This document shows positions 1 through 7,940 of a DNA stretch of 64,000 nucleotides, piece by piece. The notes beneath the pieces are model-generated. The model ran no database searches, had not been told where the DNA came from, and saw only the letters and a list, made by a program, of their open reading frames with translations. Source of the stretch: Paludibacterium sp. (GTDB lineage Bacteria > Pseudomonadota > Gammaproteobacteria > Burkholderiales > Chromobacteriaceae); assembly GCF_019232825.1 (NCBI RefSeq), contig NZ_JAFAND010000043.1, forward strand, positions 1 to 64,000. The letters run 5' to 3'. Numbering within the stretch: the first letter of the stretch is position 1; each line of letters opens with the position of its first letter. Both the position numbers and the translations under genes were made by a program.

Positions 1-558
1 GTCGTGCTTAACGCCGATAAGGAAATCCTGCTTACCAGCGGCGGCGGTTACATCCGCTTGGTCGGTGGCAACATCGAGGTGCATTGCCCCGGGCAGGTAA
101 CTATCAAGGGTGCGAACCATGCGATGAGCGGGCCGGCGAGTATGTCGCCCAGCATGCCGCTGCTGCCGCAAAGCGAGTACCGCAATACGCACAGCTTGCG
201 CTTTGCCTCTGCCCATTCGGATGAGCTGGCACAGGATATGGGGCTGGTCGGGAAACCCTACAAGATTGTCGATGAGACCGGCAAGGTCCATGCATCGGGT
301 TTTGTGCCCAAAAATGGCCGTTTGCCGCGTGTAATGACGGAGGAGCCCCAGCATCTGTCGCTTGCTGTTGGCGAAGATAAGTGGAAGCAACAAGTGCTGC
401 CGCATCCTGCGCAGGAGCCTACACCCACAGCCAGCGAGGCGGCGGAGGATGAGAGCGAGGAAGAGGATCTGAGCAATATGCCGTACGTGGCGGCTTTGCA
501 AGAAGACGGCGCTCCCATCCTTTCGCATGAGATCTTGCAGAAGATCTTGCAGGGTTAA
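1..558 (+). CDS. VgrG type VI secretion tip protein, C-terminal part (5' end outside window)
   Basis: The reading frame is open from base 1 and ends at 558, so only the last ~185 residues are visible. The first ~40 residues (LLTSGGGYIRLVGGNIEVHC, then PGQVTIKGANHAMSGP) match the repetitive beta-helical DUF2345 region that follows the gp27/gp5-like core of VgrG spike proteins. VgrG trimers cap the Hcp tube and carry effectors. After it comes a tail of ~130 residues with a Pro/Glu-rich acidic linker (near residues 135-155) that is typical of cargo-adapter extensions. An effector gene starts 23 bp downstream in the same direction, consistent with a vgrG-effector-immunity operon. The apparent GTG at base 4 is only the first usable codon in the window, not the true start. 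Confidence 0.85.
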   Translation, partial: VVLNADKEILLTSGGGYIRLVGGNIEVHCPGQVTIKGANHAMSGPASMSPSMPLLPQSEYRNTHSLRFASAHSDELAQDMGLVGKPYKIVDETGKVHASGFVPKNGRLPRVMTEEPQHLSLAVGEDKWKQQVLPHPAQEPTPTASEAAEDESEEEDLSNMPYVAALQEDGAPILSHEILQKILQG

Positions 559-581
559 CTTTCCGCAGAAGAGCAAAACAT

Positions 582-2330
582 ATGACGCAATGGACTCGCG
601 CCGAGTACAACACCGATCTCAGAGCGGCAACGTATACCGACAATCAAGGTAATCTCATGGTCCGCTCCGGCGGTAGTTTGCCCTGGCGGGTTAATAACCC
701 TGGCAATCTGCGGCCTCGGCTCAATACGCAAGGTCAGCCGGCGCCCAGAAAGGTAAAGACCCATATCGGCTTTGCCAAAGCAAGAAACGATAAGGGAGAG
801 GAAAGCTATTTCCTGATTTTCCCGGACTACGACACCGGGGTGAATGAACTGCGCGCCAACCTGAAGCGCATCTACAGCAAGAAAACCATTAACGAAGCCA
901 TTCATGGTTACGCGCCAAGCAAGGAAAATGATACCTCTGGGTATGTTGATAAGGTGGAAGCGTTCTCCGGCCTTAGCCGAAACCGTATCGTGGGTGAGCT
1001 GAACGGTGACGAGTTTGAGCGGTTGGTGCAGGCCATCATTCGTGTCGAAGGCTATAACGATCAGTCGAAGGGCGCGCGCCAGGAAAAAATGCTCAAAGGC
1101 ACGGATGTCACCTTATCGGATGGGGCATGGCCAGTTCCCAATAAAGAGGTGGTTCTGCGCCAGCAGGGTAAAGATCATGTGCTGAAAACCGATCAGTATG
1201 GCCGGTTGCCGACGTTGGTTCACCTGCCAGGGGTTGGCGCCGCCGAGCTGCTGGTGAAGAACTTGAAGGGAGCACTGGAAAGCGTCTGCAAGCTGGATAT
1301 GTCCGGTGCGGGGAAGAATCTTCTCCTGGTCTGGGACTGTTTGCATGCGCACGCGCCGACCGCGCCGCATCAGCCGTCTAATGGTGCCAAGAAACAGGTT
1401 CGTGAAAGTTTTTCTTACGTGGTTCAGCCGGGCGACACCGTTGGCAAAATTGCCAAGAAATTCAAGTCCAGCGTCGATGCAATCAAGCAGGCGAACCAAC
1501 TCAAGAACGTCAATCAGATTTTCCCGGGGCAGACGCTGGTTATTGTCCCCGAGGGCGCCAAAACACCCACCCACGCAAAGTCGAAACCGAGTCCGTCCTC
1601 GGCTCAGACTAGTGCGCCGGCGGCGTCTGCCCCAGCTGCGACGCCTGCACCACCCGGGCAGAAGAGCGCAGAGGCCGCGCGTAGTAAGGATGGAACTGGT
1701 TCGCCGCTTGCGTTGTTGAGCCCGGATAATAAGCGTGCGCCGTGGATGAAAATTGCGTTTGAAGAGGCCCATAAATGGGCGGGGAAAGATGAAAATGATA
1801 TTACGAAAACAAGCAATTATCATGCACTTGATGGAATAAGGTCAGGGAGTTGGAAGGATCGCAAAGGTAATGCCCATGATTTTAAATCGCTGCGGAACGA
1901 TACTGGCTCACCCTGGTGCGCTTCCTTTGTGAACTATTGCCTACGTCAAGCAAAATATGCCATGTCTGCGAACCCGGCAGGCTCAAATTCATTTGTACAA
2001 GATAAGAACTTTGTAAAGGTGGATGCACCTATTTATGGCGCATTGTCTGTTTGGAAAAAGGGCGGAGAAGGACATGTGGCGTTTTGCTATGGGATAGATA
2101 CGGTTACTGGGGAGGTGATTTGTCTTGGTGGAAACCAAGATGATCGAATCACCTTTATGCTGGGTAAGTCAGGGACAACTAAGAAGCTTGTTGGGTATTT
2201 TGTGCCAAAAGCGTATGTGCCAATGGTGAAAAATTTCCAAAATTATTTAAGCAAATTTGATATTGTTGACCTGAATAAATCGATTAATTATAAAAAATAC
2301 GCTAGGAAGAAAACTTCCCGTGATAGATAA
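582..2330 (+). CDS. Probable T6SS peptidoglycan-hydrolase effector (P5-like + LysM + amidase)
   Basis: 582 residues, ATG preceded by an AGAAGAG-type ribosome site, 23 bp after vgrG. Domains seen: (i) ~30-165, a WRVNNPGNLRP motif with YAPSKENDTSGYV and IIRVEGYN, like the phage P5-type/lytic-transglycosylase-like domain that starts with NNPGN; (ii) ~190-255, an unassigned beta-rich region; (iii) LysM at ~276-322 (YVVQPGDTVGKIAKKF, NQIFPGQTLVIVP), which binds peptidoglycan; (iv) an Ala/Pro/Ser linker ~325-385; (v) ~395-555, a TIGR02594/CHAP-like Cys-His peptidase with Cys446 in SPWCASFVN, His498 in GEGHVAF and GGNQDD after it. It probably cleaves cell-wall peptides, and perhaps glycan too, in the periplasm of rival cells. 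The 3' third is much more AT-rich than the 5' part. It overlaps the next gene by 11 bp. The peptidase call is firm; use as a T6SS effector is inferred from context. Confidence 0.8.
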   Translation: MTQWTRAEYNTDLRAATYTDNQGNLMVRSGGSLPWRVNNPGNLRPRLNTQGQPAPRKVKTHIGFAKARNDKGEESYFLIFPDYDTGVNELRANLKRIYSKKTINEAIHGYAPSKENDTSGYVDKVEAFSGLSRNRIVGELNGDEFERLVQAIIRVEGYNDQSKGARQEKMLKGTDVTLSDGAWPVPNKEVVLRQQGKDHVLKTDQYGRLPTLVHLPGVGAAELLVKNLKGALESVCKLDMSGAGKNLLLVWDCLHAHAPTAPHQPSNGAKKQVRESFSYVVQPGDTVGKIAKKFKSSVDAIKQANQLKNVNQIFPGQTLVIVPEGAKTPTHAKSKPSPSSAQTSAPAASAPAATPAPPGQKSAEAARSKDGTGSPLALLSPDNKRAPWMKIAFEEAHKWAGKDENDITKTSNYHALDGIRSGSWKDRKGNAHDFKSLRNDTGSPWCASFVNYCLRQAKYAMSANPAGSNSFVQDKNFVKVDAPIYGALSVWKKGGEGHVAFCYGIDTVTGEVICLGGNQDDRITFMLGKSGTTKKLVGYFVPKAYVPMVKNFQNYLSKFDIVDLNKSINYKKYARKKTSRDR

Positions 2331-2823
2331 AATATGCTTGTTTGTTATGTTTTCCTTGTTTTCTGCTTTGTCGCTGGCTGGTGAGCGTGGATACAATGCC
2401 GTGTATATAGATTATTCTGGAGATATATCTTATTTTAAGGTTTACCGTGAAAAATATTATGACACAGGCGTGAATAAGAATTGCTGGGCTACCTTGAGAG
2501 GGTCTGGTGTGGATTCATTCTATTATAAAAAAACACCCAATGGGCTTGATCGTAGTTTGATTGATGGGGTTTTGAAAGGGGATTCTGCTGCGATAAAGAA
2601 AGTTTCAATGTTTTTGAGGGGGTATAAGGACGATCAGTTGCTTTCTGGATTTGATGTGGCCTTTTTTGTTGACAAGAGTGGAGTGCAACTAATTTCGGTG
2701 GGCGCGTATGGATCCTACAACCGTGAGTCATACAATATCAACAGAAAATCCCCAAATTACATCAAGATAGATCGTGCAATCTGCCAGTCTTTAAAGAAAG
2801 TTGACGTTGAGTTTAACCCTTGA
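2320..2823 (+). CDS. Putative periplasmic immunity protein for the upstream amidase effector
   Basis: 167 residues from a GTG start that overlaps the effector gene by 11 bp, so translation is probably coupled. The N-terminus (MIDKICLFVMFSLFSALSLAGE) is a clear Sec signal peptide with a likely cleavage after SLA-G, which places the product in the periplasm where a cell-wall amidase would act. The mature part has no family I can name. It has one Cys near residue 53 (NKNCWATLRG) and another near residue 156 (RAICQSLKK). The gene is strongly AT-rich, like the 3' end of the effector. Position, signal peptide and composition fit a cognate immunity (Tai-like) role; this is inference with no homology seen. 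Confidence 0.6.
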   Translation: MIDKICLFVMFSLFSALSLAGERGYNAVYIDYSGDISYFKVYREKYYDTGVNKNCWATLRGSGVDSFYYKKTPNGLDRSLIDGVLKGDSAAIKKVSMFLRGYKDDQLLSGFDVAFFVDKSGVQLISVGAYGSYNRESYNINRKSPNYIKIDRAICQSLKKVDVEFNP

Positions 2824-2869
2824 GGCGACTTTATTTTGCAGGTCAAAATTAGCATCTACAGCTGTAAAA

Positions 2870-3187
2870 ATGTGTAACTATTTCAAAGTTGCACTTATGG
2901 GTGTGCTTTTAATGGTCGGGCGTGCTTGGGCAATGGCTGATGTGATAGAAACACGCTCTCCGGATCAATCCACTGTGATCGAACACGCCTGCAGCGAACA
3001 AGGCTGTTCTGCCTGGGTTGATGGCGCTAACGGCAAAACGCCTATCGTGGACAATGCCCACACCACGGATATCAGTGTGCAGTGGCTCAGCAACGATCTG
3101 GCCGACGTGCACTTCTCCTGTGGCAGCCCCTGCACGGCGCATTTCTTCTATGGCAAGCGCCAGGTAAGTGCCCGTAACCGACTCTGA
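2870..3187 (+). CDS. Exported hypothetical protein, possibly 3'-truncated
   Basis: About 105 residues from ATG 2870 (MCNYFKVALMGVLLMVGRAWA gives a signal peptide ending AWA). An upstream in-frame extension to 2801 overlaps the previous gene and lacks the signal sequence at its front, so I prefer 2870. The mature region has paired cysteines (HACSEQGCSAW and HFSCGSPCTAHFF). No named family is recognised; it resembles small exported proteins that follow vgrG/effector genes. The frame stops 8 bp before a REP-like repeat (3195-3226), and the last ~10 residues (basic, RQVSARNRL) look unlike a natural end, so the original C-terminus may have been lost. GC content returns to the genome norm within this gene. 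Confidence 0.5.
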   Translation: MCNYFKVALMGVLLMVGRAWAMADVIETRSPDQSTVIEHACSEQGCSAWVDGANGKTPIVDNAHTTDISVQWLSNDLADVHFSCGSPCTAHFFYGKRQVSARNRL

Positions 3188-3194
3188 GTGCAGG

Positions 3195-3226
3195 GTAGCG
3201 TGCGTTCGCGCAGCAACGCACGGCCT
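3195..3226. repeat. REP-like 32-bp repeat, copy A (inverted relative to copy at 4132)
   Basis: This 32-bp stretch is the exact reverse complement of 4132-4163. Each copy contains its own hairpin: GTGCGTT, an 8-base loop CGCGCAGC, then AACGCAC, extended to 8 bp by a flanking C-G pair. Two perfect inverted copies ~940 bp apart, flanking decayed genes, fit a repetitive extragenic palindrome family. No further copy was found in the window. Confidence 0.7.
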
Positions 3227-3307
3227 TCGGATTTGCACGCAACGCACATTGCCTACGGCGAATACCTGTTAACAGCGGCCCCAAGTGCCTTCGGTGTGAG
3301 GGAGAAG

Positions 3308-3553
3308 TTATACAACGACCCAAACAAAGCCCACATAGTCTGGGTTGCTGGCGTGAGTTTGTACCGTGTTGGCGACAGGGATATCGTCGCCATCTTCCAC
3401 AAGTCCTTCCAGATGAAAGTCGATAGCTTCTTTGGCATTGTGCAGCGCTTCATCAAGGGTGTCGCCGGCAGAGAAGCAGCCGGGGATATCGGGAACAATT
3501 ACCCCAAATGCGTGAGTATCGTCGCCAAGTTCAATTGCGATTGGAAATAGCAT
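3308..3553 (-). pseudogene. hicB: HicB-family antitoxin, truncated and without a hicA partner
   Basis: 81 codons with a good ribosome site (AGGAG, then 7 bases, then ATG). The product starts MLFPIAIELGDDTHAFGVIV and continues through PDIPGCFSAGDTLDEALHNA, the diagnostic N-terminal HicB fold (partial RNase H-like domain that blocks HicA). It stops right after NPDYVGFVWVVV. Intact HicB proteins continue after this point with a DNA-binding/dimerisation tail of roughly 50 residues, so this copy is cut short. No HicA toxin (~60-80 residues with the catalytic His) is visible on either side. Upstream on the same strand is a terminator and an unrelated small gene. It is probably a decayed toxin-antitoxin remnant, although an orphan antitoxin that still neutralises HicA elsewhere cannot be excluded. 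Confidence 0.75.
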
Positions 3554-3602
3554 TTTTGTGCTCCTGCCTTGCCAAGCGGTAACCCACTATTTACTCCCTA
3601 TG

Positions 3603-3633
3603 TAAAAACGCCAGTCAGCGTTAACTGACTGGC
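3603..3633 (-). terminator. Rho-independent terminator of the 3652-3843 gene
   Basis: A perfect 9-bp stem, GCCAGTCAG with CTGACTGGC, has a 6-base loop. On the minus strand it is followed by a run of T (complement of the A tract at 3604-3608). It lies 19 bp beyond the stop of the small gene at 3652. Confidence 0.75.
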
Positions 3634-3651
3634 TTTGCCTTCCCCTTTTCC

Positions 3652-3843
3652 TTACCCCCGCAACGCCCCCTGTACATAGCCGAGCTTATAGCTGACGGCG
3701 GCGAGCAGGCTGCGCACGGCGTTGGGATCGAGTGCATGGCGATGCTGGGGTGCGAATTGGCGCACCAGATGGTCAACGGTGTGCTGAATGTCACGCAAAT
3801 CGCGCTGGACGTTGGGCGGGGTGGATGAACGGTCGTGCTTCAT
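3652..3843 (-). CDS. Small hypothetical protein
   Basis: 63 residues, rich in His, Arg and Gln, ATG start with a strong AAGGAG site 7 bases upstream and its own terminator at 3603-3633. The sequence (MKHDRSSTPPNVQRDLRDIQ... ends LGYVQGALRG) is soluble and probably helical. It has no membrane segment or cysteines and I do not recognise a family. The good start signal and terminator support a real gene despite its size. Confidence 0.55.
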   Translation of the reverse strand: MKHDRSSTPPNVQRDLRDIQHTVDHLVRQFAPQHRHALDPNAVRSLLAAVSYKLGYVQGALRG

Positions 3844-4067
3844 GGGGTGCTCCTTGTCTTTTGAACATCAGTAGGAGCTGCCGTAAGGAGGCAGCAGGCA
3901 GAGCGAGCACAGCTTTTATGCCGTGCTCGGTGACTCAAGGCTGCCAAGCCTCGTGTTGCTTATTTTCATTCGCAACGGTGACGGAGGTTAGGGGTGAGGG
4001 CGGTGTGCGTCAAGGGAGCGCGGTTCGGCTGGCAGTACTGTGCCGCGGTGCTGACGGGTTGGAGTGA

Positions 4068-4105
4068 AAAAACGGCCAAGCCGGTCGACTGGCTTGGCCG
4101 TTTTT
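4068..4105. terminator. Bidirectional terminator hairpin without an adjacent gene
   Basis: A perfect 15-bp stem (AAAAACGGCCAAGCC with GGCTTGGCCGTTTTT) around an 8-base loop, flanked by A and T runs, so it can stop transcription both ways. No gene ends next to it, which suggests that a gene formerly there has been lost. Confidence 0.75.
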
Positions 4106-4131
4106 GTTTACGAGAGCGAGTACACGCACCG

Positions 4132-4163
4132 AGGCCGTGCGTTGCTGCGCGAACGCACGCTAC
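4132..4163. repeat. REP-like 32-bp repeat, copy B
   Basis: Exact reverse complement of 3195-3226 over 32 bp, with the internal GTGCGTT/AACGCAC hairpin. Similarity ends at both borders of the 32-bp unit apart from short patches. Confidence 0.7.
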
Positions 4164-4410
4164 TCATTTGGATTGCGAATACCCCCCCTTGCACTTACTC
4201 ACCCGCCAGGCGAGATGACGCCGTCTCTCCGCTTGGGATCTATCCGTGAGGGTGATTGGTGCAGTGTTGCATTCTGGCTACGCACTCACACGCGGTTGCC
4301 CTTTGATGTGCGACAGGTTAACGCGGAAGGGTGTTTAGAATCTCAAACATCATATAGTGTTTTTAACTATATTGTTTGATTTTTTGTAGTGACAAACACT
4401 GGCTAAAATA

Positions 4411-4441
4411 AAAATCGCCACAATGAAATTGTGGCGATTTT
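4411..4441 (-). terminator. Terminator of the puuR-puuC unit
   Basis: Perfect 14-bp stem (AAAATCGCCACAAT with ATTGTGGCGATTTT), 3-base loop, and a T-rich tract on the minus strand. It sits 17 bp past the puuC stop. Confidence 0.85.
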
Positions 4442-4458
4442 CGCTTTACCTAGAGAAT

Positions 4459-5949
4459 TTACAGCTTGATTAAAGTGCTCTTCAGTTCGGTGTATTTCTC
4501 CAGCGCGTGCAGCGACTTGTCGCGGCCGTTGCCGGATTGTTTGTAGCCGCCGAAGGGGAAGTTCATGTCGCCGCCTTCGTCGTAGCAGTTGACCCAGACC
4601 GTGCCGGCGCGCAAGCGGCGCGACACCTGGTGCGCGGTGGTCAGGTCGGCGGTCCAGACCGCGGCGGCCAGCCCGTATTCGGTGTCGTTGGCGATATGCA
4701 CCGCTTGATCGATGGTGTCGACGGTGATCACCGACAGCACCGGGCCGAAGATTTCCTCGCGGCAGATGGTCAGATCCGGCCGTTCGCAGTCGAAGATGGT
4801 CGGCTCGATGAAGAGTCCCTGCGGGTGCGCGTTGGCGGCCTTGCCGCCGGTCAGCAGGCGCGCGCCTTCGCTTTGACCCTTGTCGATATAGGACAGCACC
4901 TTGTCGTATTGAAGGCGATCGACGATGGCGCCCATGTGTGTGGACGGGTCGAGCGGGTCGCCGGGCGCATAGCGTGCCGCGGCCTGTTTCAATTCGGCGA
5001 GGAAAACGTCGCGAATTTCGCGTTGTACCAAGACGCGCGAACCGGCGGTACACATTTCACCCATGTTGTAGAAAATGGCGCCGGCCGCAGCGCGCGCAGC
5101 GGCGCCGATGTCCTTGCAGTCGGCCAGCACGATGTTGGGGCTCTTGCCGCCGAGTTCGAGCCAGACACGCTTGAGGTTGCTTTGCGCGGCATAGCCGGCG
5201 ATCAGCTTGCCCACGCCGGTCGAGCCGGTGAAGGCGACGCAGTCGACCTGTTGATGCAGCGCCAGCAATTTGCCGACGTCGCCGGCGCCGGGCAGCACCT
5301 GGAAGATGCCGTCGGGAATGCCGGCCTCTTTCGCCAGTTGCCCGAGGCGGATGGCGGTCAGCGGCGATTTCTCCGAGGGCTTGAGGATGACGGCGTTGCC
5401 GGCGGCGAGCGCGGGGCCGAATTTCCAGCTGGCCATCAGGATGGGGAAGTTCCACGGCACGATGGCGGCCACCACGCCGATCGGTTCGCGGCTGACCAGG
5501 CCGACCAGACTCGGGTCGACCGGGGCCAGCTCGCCGCCCGTCTTGTCGATGGCTTCGGCGAACCATTCGGTGCAGTAAGCCGCGCCTGGCACGTCGACGC
5601 TCAGGGTGTCGCCGATCGGCTTGCCGGCGTCCAGGGTTTCCAATAGCGCCAATTCGTCGAGGTGCTGGCGCATCAGCGCGGCGAAGCGCTTGAGAATGCG
5701 GCCGCGTTCCCGCGGCGCGAGCCCGGGCCAGTCGCCGTGATCGAATGCCGTGCGCGCGGCGGCTACGGCGCTGTCGACTTCTGCCGGGCCGCACCAGGCG
5801 ATGTCGCCCAGGCTTTGGCCGGTGGCCGGGTTGATGCAGGGGAAGCGCTTGCCGTCGTGGGCGTCCTGATAGGCGCCATTAATGAAGGCGCGCCCCTCGA
5901 CCCGGATAGACGCCGCGCGGGCTTGCCATTCGGCATGGGTGAGACTCAT
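4459..5949 (-). CDS. puuC: Gamma-glutamyl-gamma-aminobutyraldehyde dehydrogenase (PuuC-type ALDH)
   Basis: 496 residues, the usual length for PuuC (495 in E. coli). It oxidises gamma-glutamyl-gamma-aminobutyraldehyde to gamma-glutamyl-GABA with NAD(P)+ in the putrescine pathway. Seen: substrate-domain WNFP (PWNFPILMASWKFGPALAAG), NAD-binding GSTGVGK, general base Glu265 in LELGGKSPN, and nucleophile Cys300 in GEMCTAGSRV. Two nearby ATGs are possible; the AAGGAG site touches the first, so the second (MSLTHAEWQ, 6-base spacing) is chosen. It lies 55 bp downstream of puuR on the same strand and ends at a strong terminator. The specific substrate is assigned from context with puuA, puuD and puuR; the ALDH fold itself is certain. 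Confidence 0.9.
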   Translation of the reverse strand: MSLTHAEWQARAASIRVEGRAFINGAYQDAHDGKRFPCINPATGQSLGDIAWCGPAEVDSAVAAARTAFDHGDWPGLAPRERGRILKRFAALMRQHLDELALLETLDAGKPIGDTLSVDVPGAAYCTEWFAEAIDKTGGELAPVDPSLVGLVSREPIGVVAAIVPWNFPILMASWKFGPALAAGNAVILKPSEKSPLTAIRLGQLAKEAGIPDGIFQVLPGAGDVGKLLALHQQVDCVAFTGSTGVGKLIAGYAAQSNLKRVWLELGGKSPNIVLADCKDIGAAARAAAGAIFYNMGEMCTAGSRVLVQREIRDVFLAELKQAAARYAPGDPLDPSTHMGAIVDRLQYDKVLSYIDKGQSEGARLLTGGKAANAHPQGLFIEPTIFDCERPDLTICREEIFGPVLSVITVDTIDQAVHIANDTEYGLAAAVWTADLTTAHQVSRRLRAGTVWVNCYDEGGDMNFPFGGYKQSGNGRDKSLHALEKYTELKSTLIKL

Positions 5950-6004
5950 CGACATCTCCTTTGTGTGTGCTGCCTGTCGTGCGTTGTTATTCGATTGTGC
6001 CGGC

Positions 6005-6550
6005 TCAGAATGTCGGCGGCGAGCTGGCGCTGACCACCTCGCAGATTCCTTCGCCCATATTGCGGAAGCGGTGCGGCAGGCGGCTGTCGAAGTAGTAGGC
6101 GTCGCCCGGGCCGAGCACGCGGCTTTCGCCGTTGACCGTGACTTCGATTTGGCCGCTGATGACCACGCCGCCTTCCTGTCCCTCATGGATCAGCATGTCC
6201 GGGCCGGTATCGGCGCCTGGTTCGTAGTGCTCGCGCAAAATGGCGATGTCGCGATGATCGTGCGCGGTGCCCACGAGAAGGAAACGAATCTGATCGTTGC
6301 CCAGGTTGGGAAGTTCATCGGCCTGATAGAACACCTTGGGCGTCTGCGGTTCGGCGTCGAAGGTGAAGAAGTCGGCCAGCGTCATCGGCAAGCCTTCCAG
6401 CACCTTTTTCAGCGAGCTGATCGATGGGCTGACCCGGTTCTGTTCGATGAGTGAAATGGTGCCATTGGTGACGCCCGCGCGTTTTGCCAGCTCCCGCTGC
6501 GACAGTCCGTAGCGATCTCGTACCATTCTCAGGCGTGCGCCTACATCCAT
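6005..6550 (-). CDS. puuR: PuuR-like repressor: XRE helix-turn-helix plus cupin
   Basis: 181 residues (E. coli PuuR is 185). Residues ~5-60 form a lambda-repressor-type HTH (GLSQRELAKRAGVTNGTISL). Residues ~105-178 form a cupin sensor domain (HEGQEGGVVISGQIEVTVNG, and the DAYYFDSRLPHRF motif). PuuR represses putrescine genes and is released by putrescine. The start ATG (MDVGARLR) follows a GAGGAAAG site; an upstream in-frame extension of 10 codons has no ribosome site. It is transcribed away from ald and upstream of puuC, so it likely controls both arms from the 6551-6804 gap. Confidence 0.88.
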   Translation of the reverse strand: MDVGARLRMVRDRYGLSQRELAKRAGVTNGTISLIEQNRVSPSISSLKKVLEGLPMTLADFFTFDAEPQTPKVFYQADELPNLGNDQIRFLLVGTAHDHRDIAILREHYEPGADTGPDMLIHEGQEGGVVISGQIEVTVNGESRVLGPGDAYYFDSRLPHRFRNMGEGICEVVSASSPPTF

Positions 6551-6720
6551 TGTCTTTCCTCGTGTTGTTCCGTCTTGCACCGGGGGCGTGCCGATGAAAT
6601 TGAGATGTTAATAATTTTAGACGTTACCGCGATGTTTGGGCCGATGCAATCGACTTGAGTTGCTGCGATGCAAAATCGATAGTGCTTTGCAATACGCAGA
6701 TTTTATAGTCAAAATCAGTA

Positions 6721-6764
6721 TCAGACAGCAAGCGGTATGTAAATTTTATTAAACGGCTGTCTGA
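6721..6764. promoter_or_regulatory. Spaced inverted repeat upstream of ald, possible PuuR operator
   Basis: TCAGACAGC at 6721-6729 is repeated exactly inverted (GCTGTCTGA) at 6756-6764, with a 26-bp AT-rich spacer. The centre-to-centre distance is about 35 bp, which suits two operator half-units or a 5'-UTR hairpin. It lies 41 bp before the ald start in the divergent promoter region shared with puuR. Confidence 0.45.
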
Positions 6765-6804
6765 ATCTCAATCCGGACCCAGACATCAATCACAGGAGAG
6801 AAGT

Positions 6805-7929
6805 ATGTTAATCGGCGTTCCAAAGGAGATCAAAAATCACGAATACCGCGTGGGCCTGACGCCTTCCGGTGCGCGCGAAATGATCGCCCACGGTCACAAG
6901 GTCCTGGTGGAAACCCAGGCTGGCCTCGCCATCGGCTTTACCGATGAACAATACATTGCTTCCGGCGCCGCGATCGCGCCGAGCGCCAAGGCCGTGTTTG
7001 ATCAGGCCGAAATGATTATCAAGGTCAAGGAGCCGCAACCGGTCGAGTGCCGCATGCTGCGCCCGGGCCAAATTCTGTTTACTTACCTGCACCTGGCTCC
7101 GGATCCTGAGCAAACCCGCCTGTTGATCGAGTCGGGCGCCATCGCCGTGGCATACGAAACCGTGACCGACGAACGCGGCGGCCTGCCGCTGTTGGCGCCG
7201 ATGTCCGAAGTGGCTGGCCGCATGGCGATCCAAGCGGGTGCGCATGCGTTGGAAAAAGCGCAAGGCGGCCGCGGCGTGCTGTTGGGTGGCGTACCGGGCG
7301 TAGCGCCGGCCAAGGTGGTGGTCATCGGCGGCGGCGTGGTGGGCTTGAATGCCGCCCGCATGGCGATGGGGCTGGGCGCGGATGTGACCATCCTCGACAA
7401 GTCGCTCAACCGTCTGAAGGAAATCGACAACGTATTCGGCGGTCGCATCAAGACCCTGGTATCGAACACTTCGAATATCGAAGAGCAGTGCGAGGCGGCT
7501 GATCTGGTCGTCGGCGCCGTGCTGGTGCCGGGCGCATTGGCGCCGAAGCTGGTGACGCGGGCTATGCTGAAGAAGATGCAGGCCGGCGCGGTGCTGGTGG
7601 ACGTGGCGATCGACCAAGGCGGCTGCTTCGAAACCAGCCATGCCACCACCCACCAAGAACCGACCTACGTCGTCGACGGCGTGGTGCACTACTGCGTGGC
7701 CAATATGCCGGGCGGTGTGGCGCGTACTTCGACGTTGGCGTTGTCCAATGCCACCTTGCCGTTCGCGCTGGAACTGGCGAACAAGGGCTGGGCGGGCGCG
7801 CTGCTCGACAATCCGCATCTGCGCAACGGCCTGAACGTGTGCCGTGGCAAGGTGACGTTTGAGGCGGTTGCCAAGGACCTCGGCTATCAGTACGTTGATC
7901 CGGTCGAGGCAATCAAAGCTTCTTCCTGA
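6805..7929 (+). CDS. ald: Alanine dehydrogenase
   Basis: 374 residues, full length for Ald (about 370). It interconverts L-alanine + NAD+ + water with pyruvate + ammonium + NADH. Seen: N-terminal [20 protein letters not shown], substrate-binding Lys75 (KVKEP) and His96 (TYLHLA), and the Rossmann glycine motif [15 protein letters not shown] near 172-186. A strong AGGAGAG site precedes ATG. It opens the divergent putrescine operon, followed 11 bp later by puuD. In this context it can deaminate the alanine produced by the pyruvate-dependent aminotransferase at the end of the operon. Confidence 0.95.
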   Translation: MLIGVPKEIKNHEYRVGLTPSGAREMIAHGHKVLVETQAGLAIGFTDEQYIASGAAIAPSAKAVFDQAEMIIKVKEPQPVECRMLRPGQILFTYLHLAPDPEQTRLLIESGAIAVAYETVTDERGGLPLLAPMSEVAGRMAIQAGAHALEKAQGGRGVLLGGVPGVAPAKVVVIGGGVVGLNAARMAMGLGADVTILDKSLNRLKEIDNVFGGRIKTLVSNTSNIEEQCEAADLVVGAVLVPGALAPKLVTRAMLKKMQAGAVLVDVAIDQGGCFETSHATTHQEPTYVVDGVVHYCVANMPGGVARTSTLALSNATLPFALELANKGWAGALLDNPHLRNGLNVCRGKVTFEAVAKDLGYQYVDPVEAIKASS

Positions 7930-7940
7930 AAGAGGTAGGC

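Larger units (their letters stand above)
3844..4458. other. Gene-poor intergenic region with two terminators and a REP-like copy
   Basis: About 600 bp without a convincing gene. Short frames here lack ribosome sites and recognisable products. It holds the promoter side of the 3843 gene, an orphan strong terminator (4068-4105), the second REP-like copy (4132-4163), an AT-rich stretch near 4340-4410 and the puuC terminator (4411-4441). It looks like the decayed edge of the T6SS island. Confidence 0.6.

Noticed and set aside
4507-5646. 379-codon frame opposite puuC
   Set aside because: Antisense shadow created by codon bias; no recognisable product.
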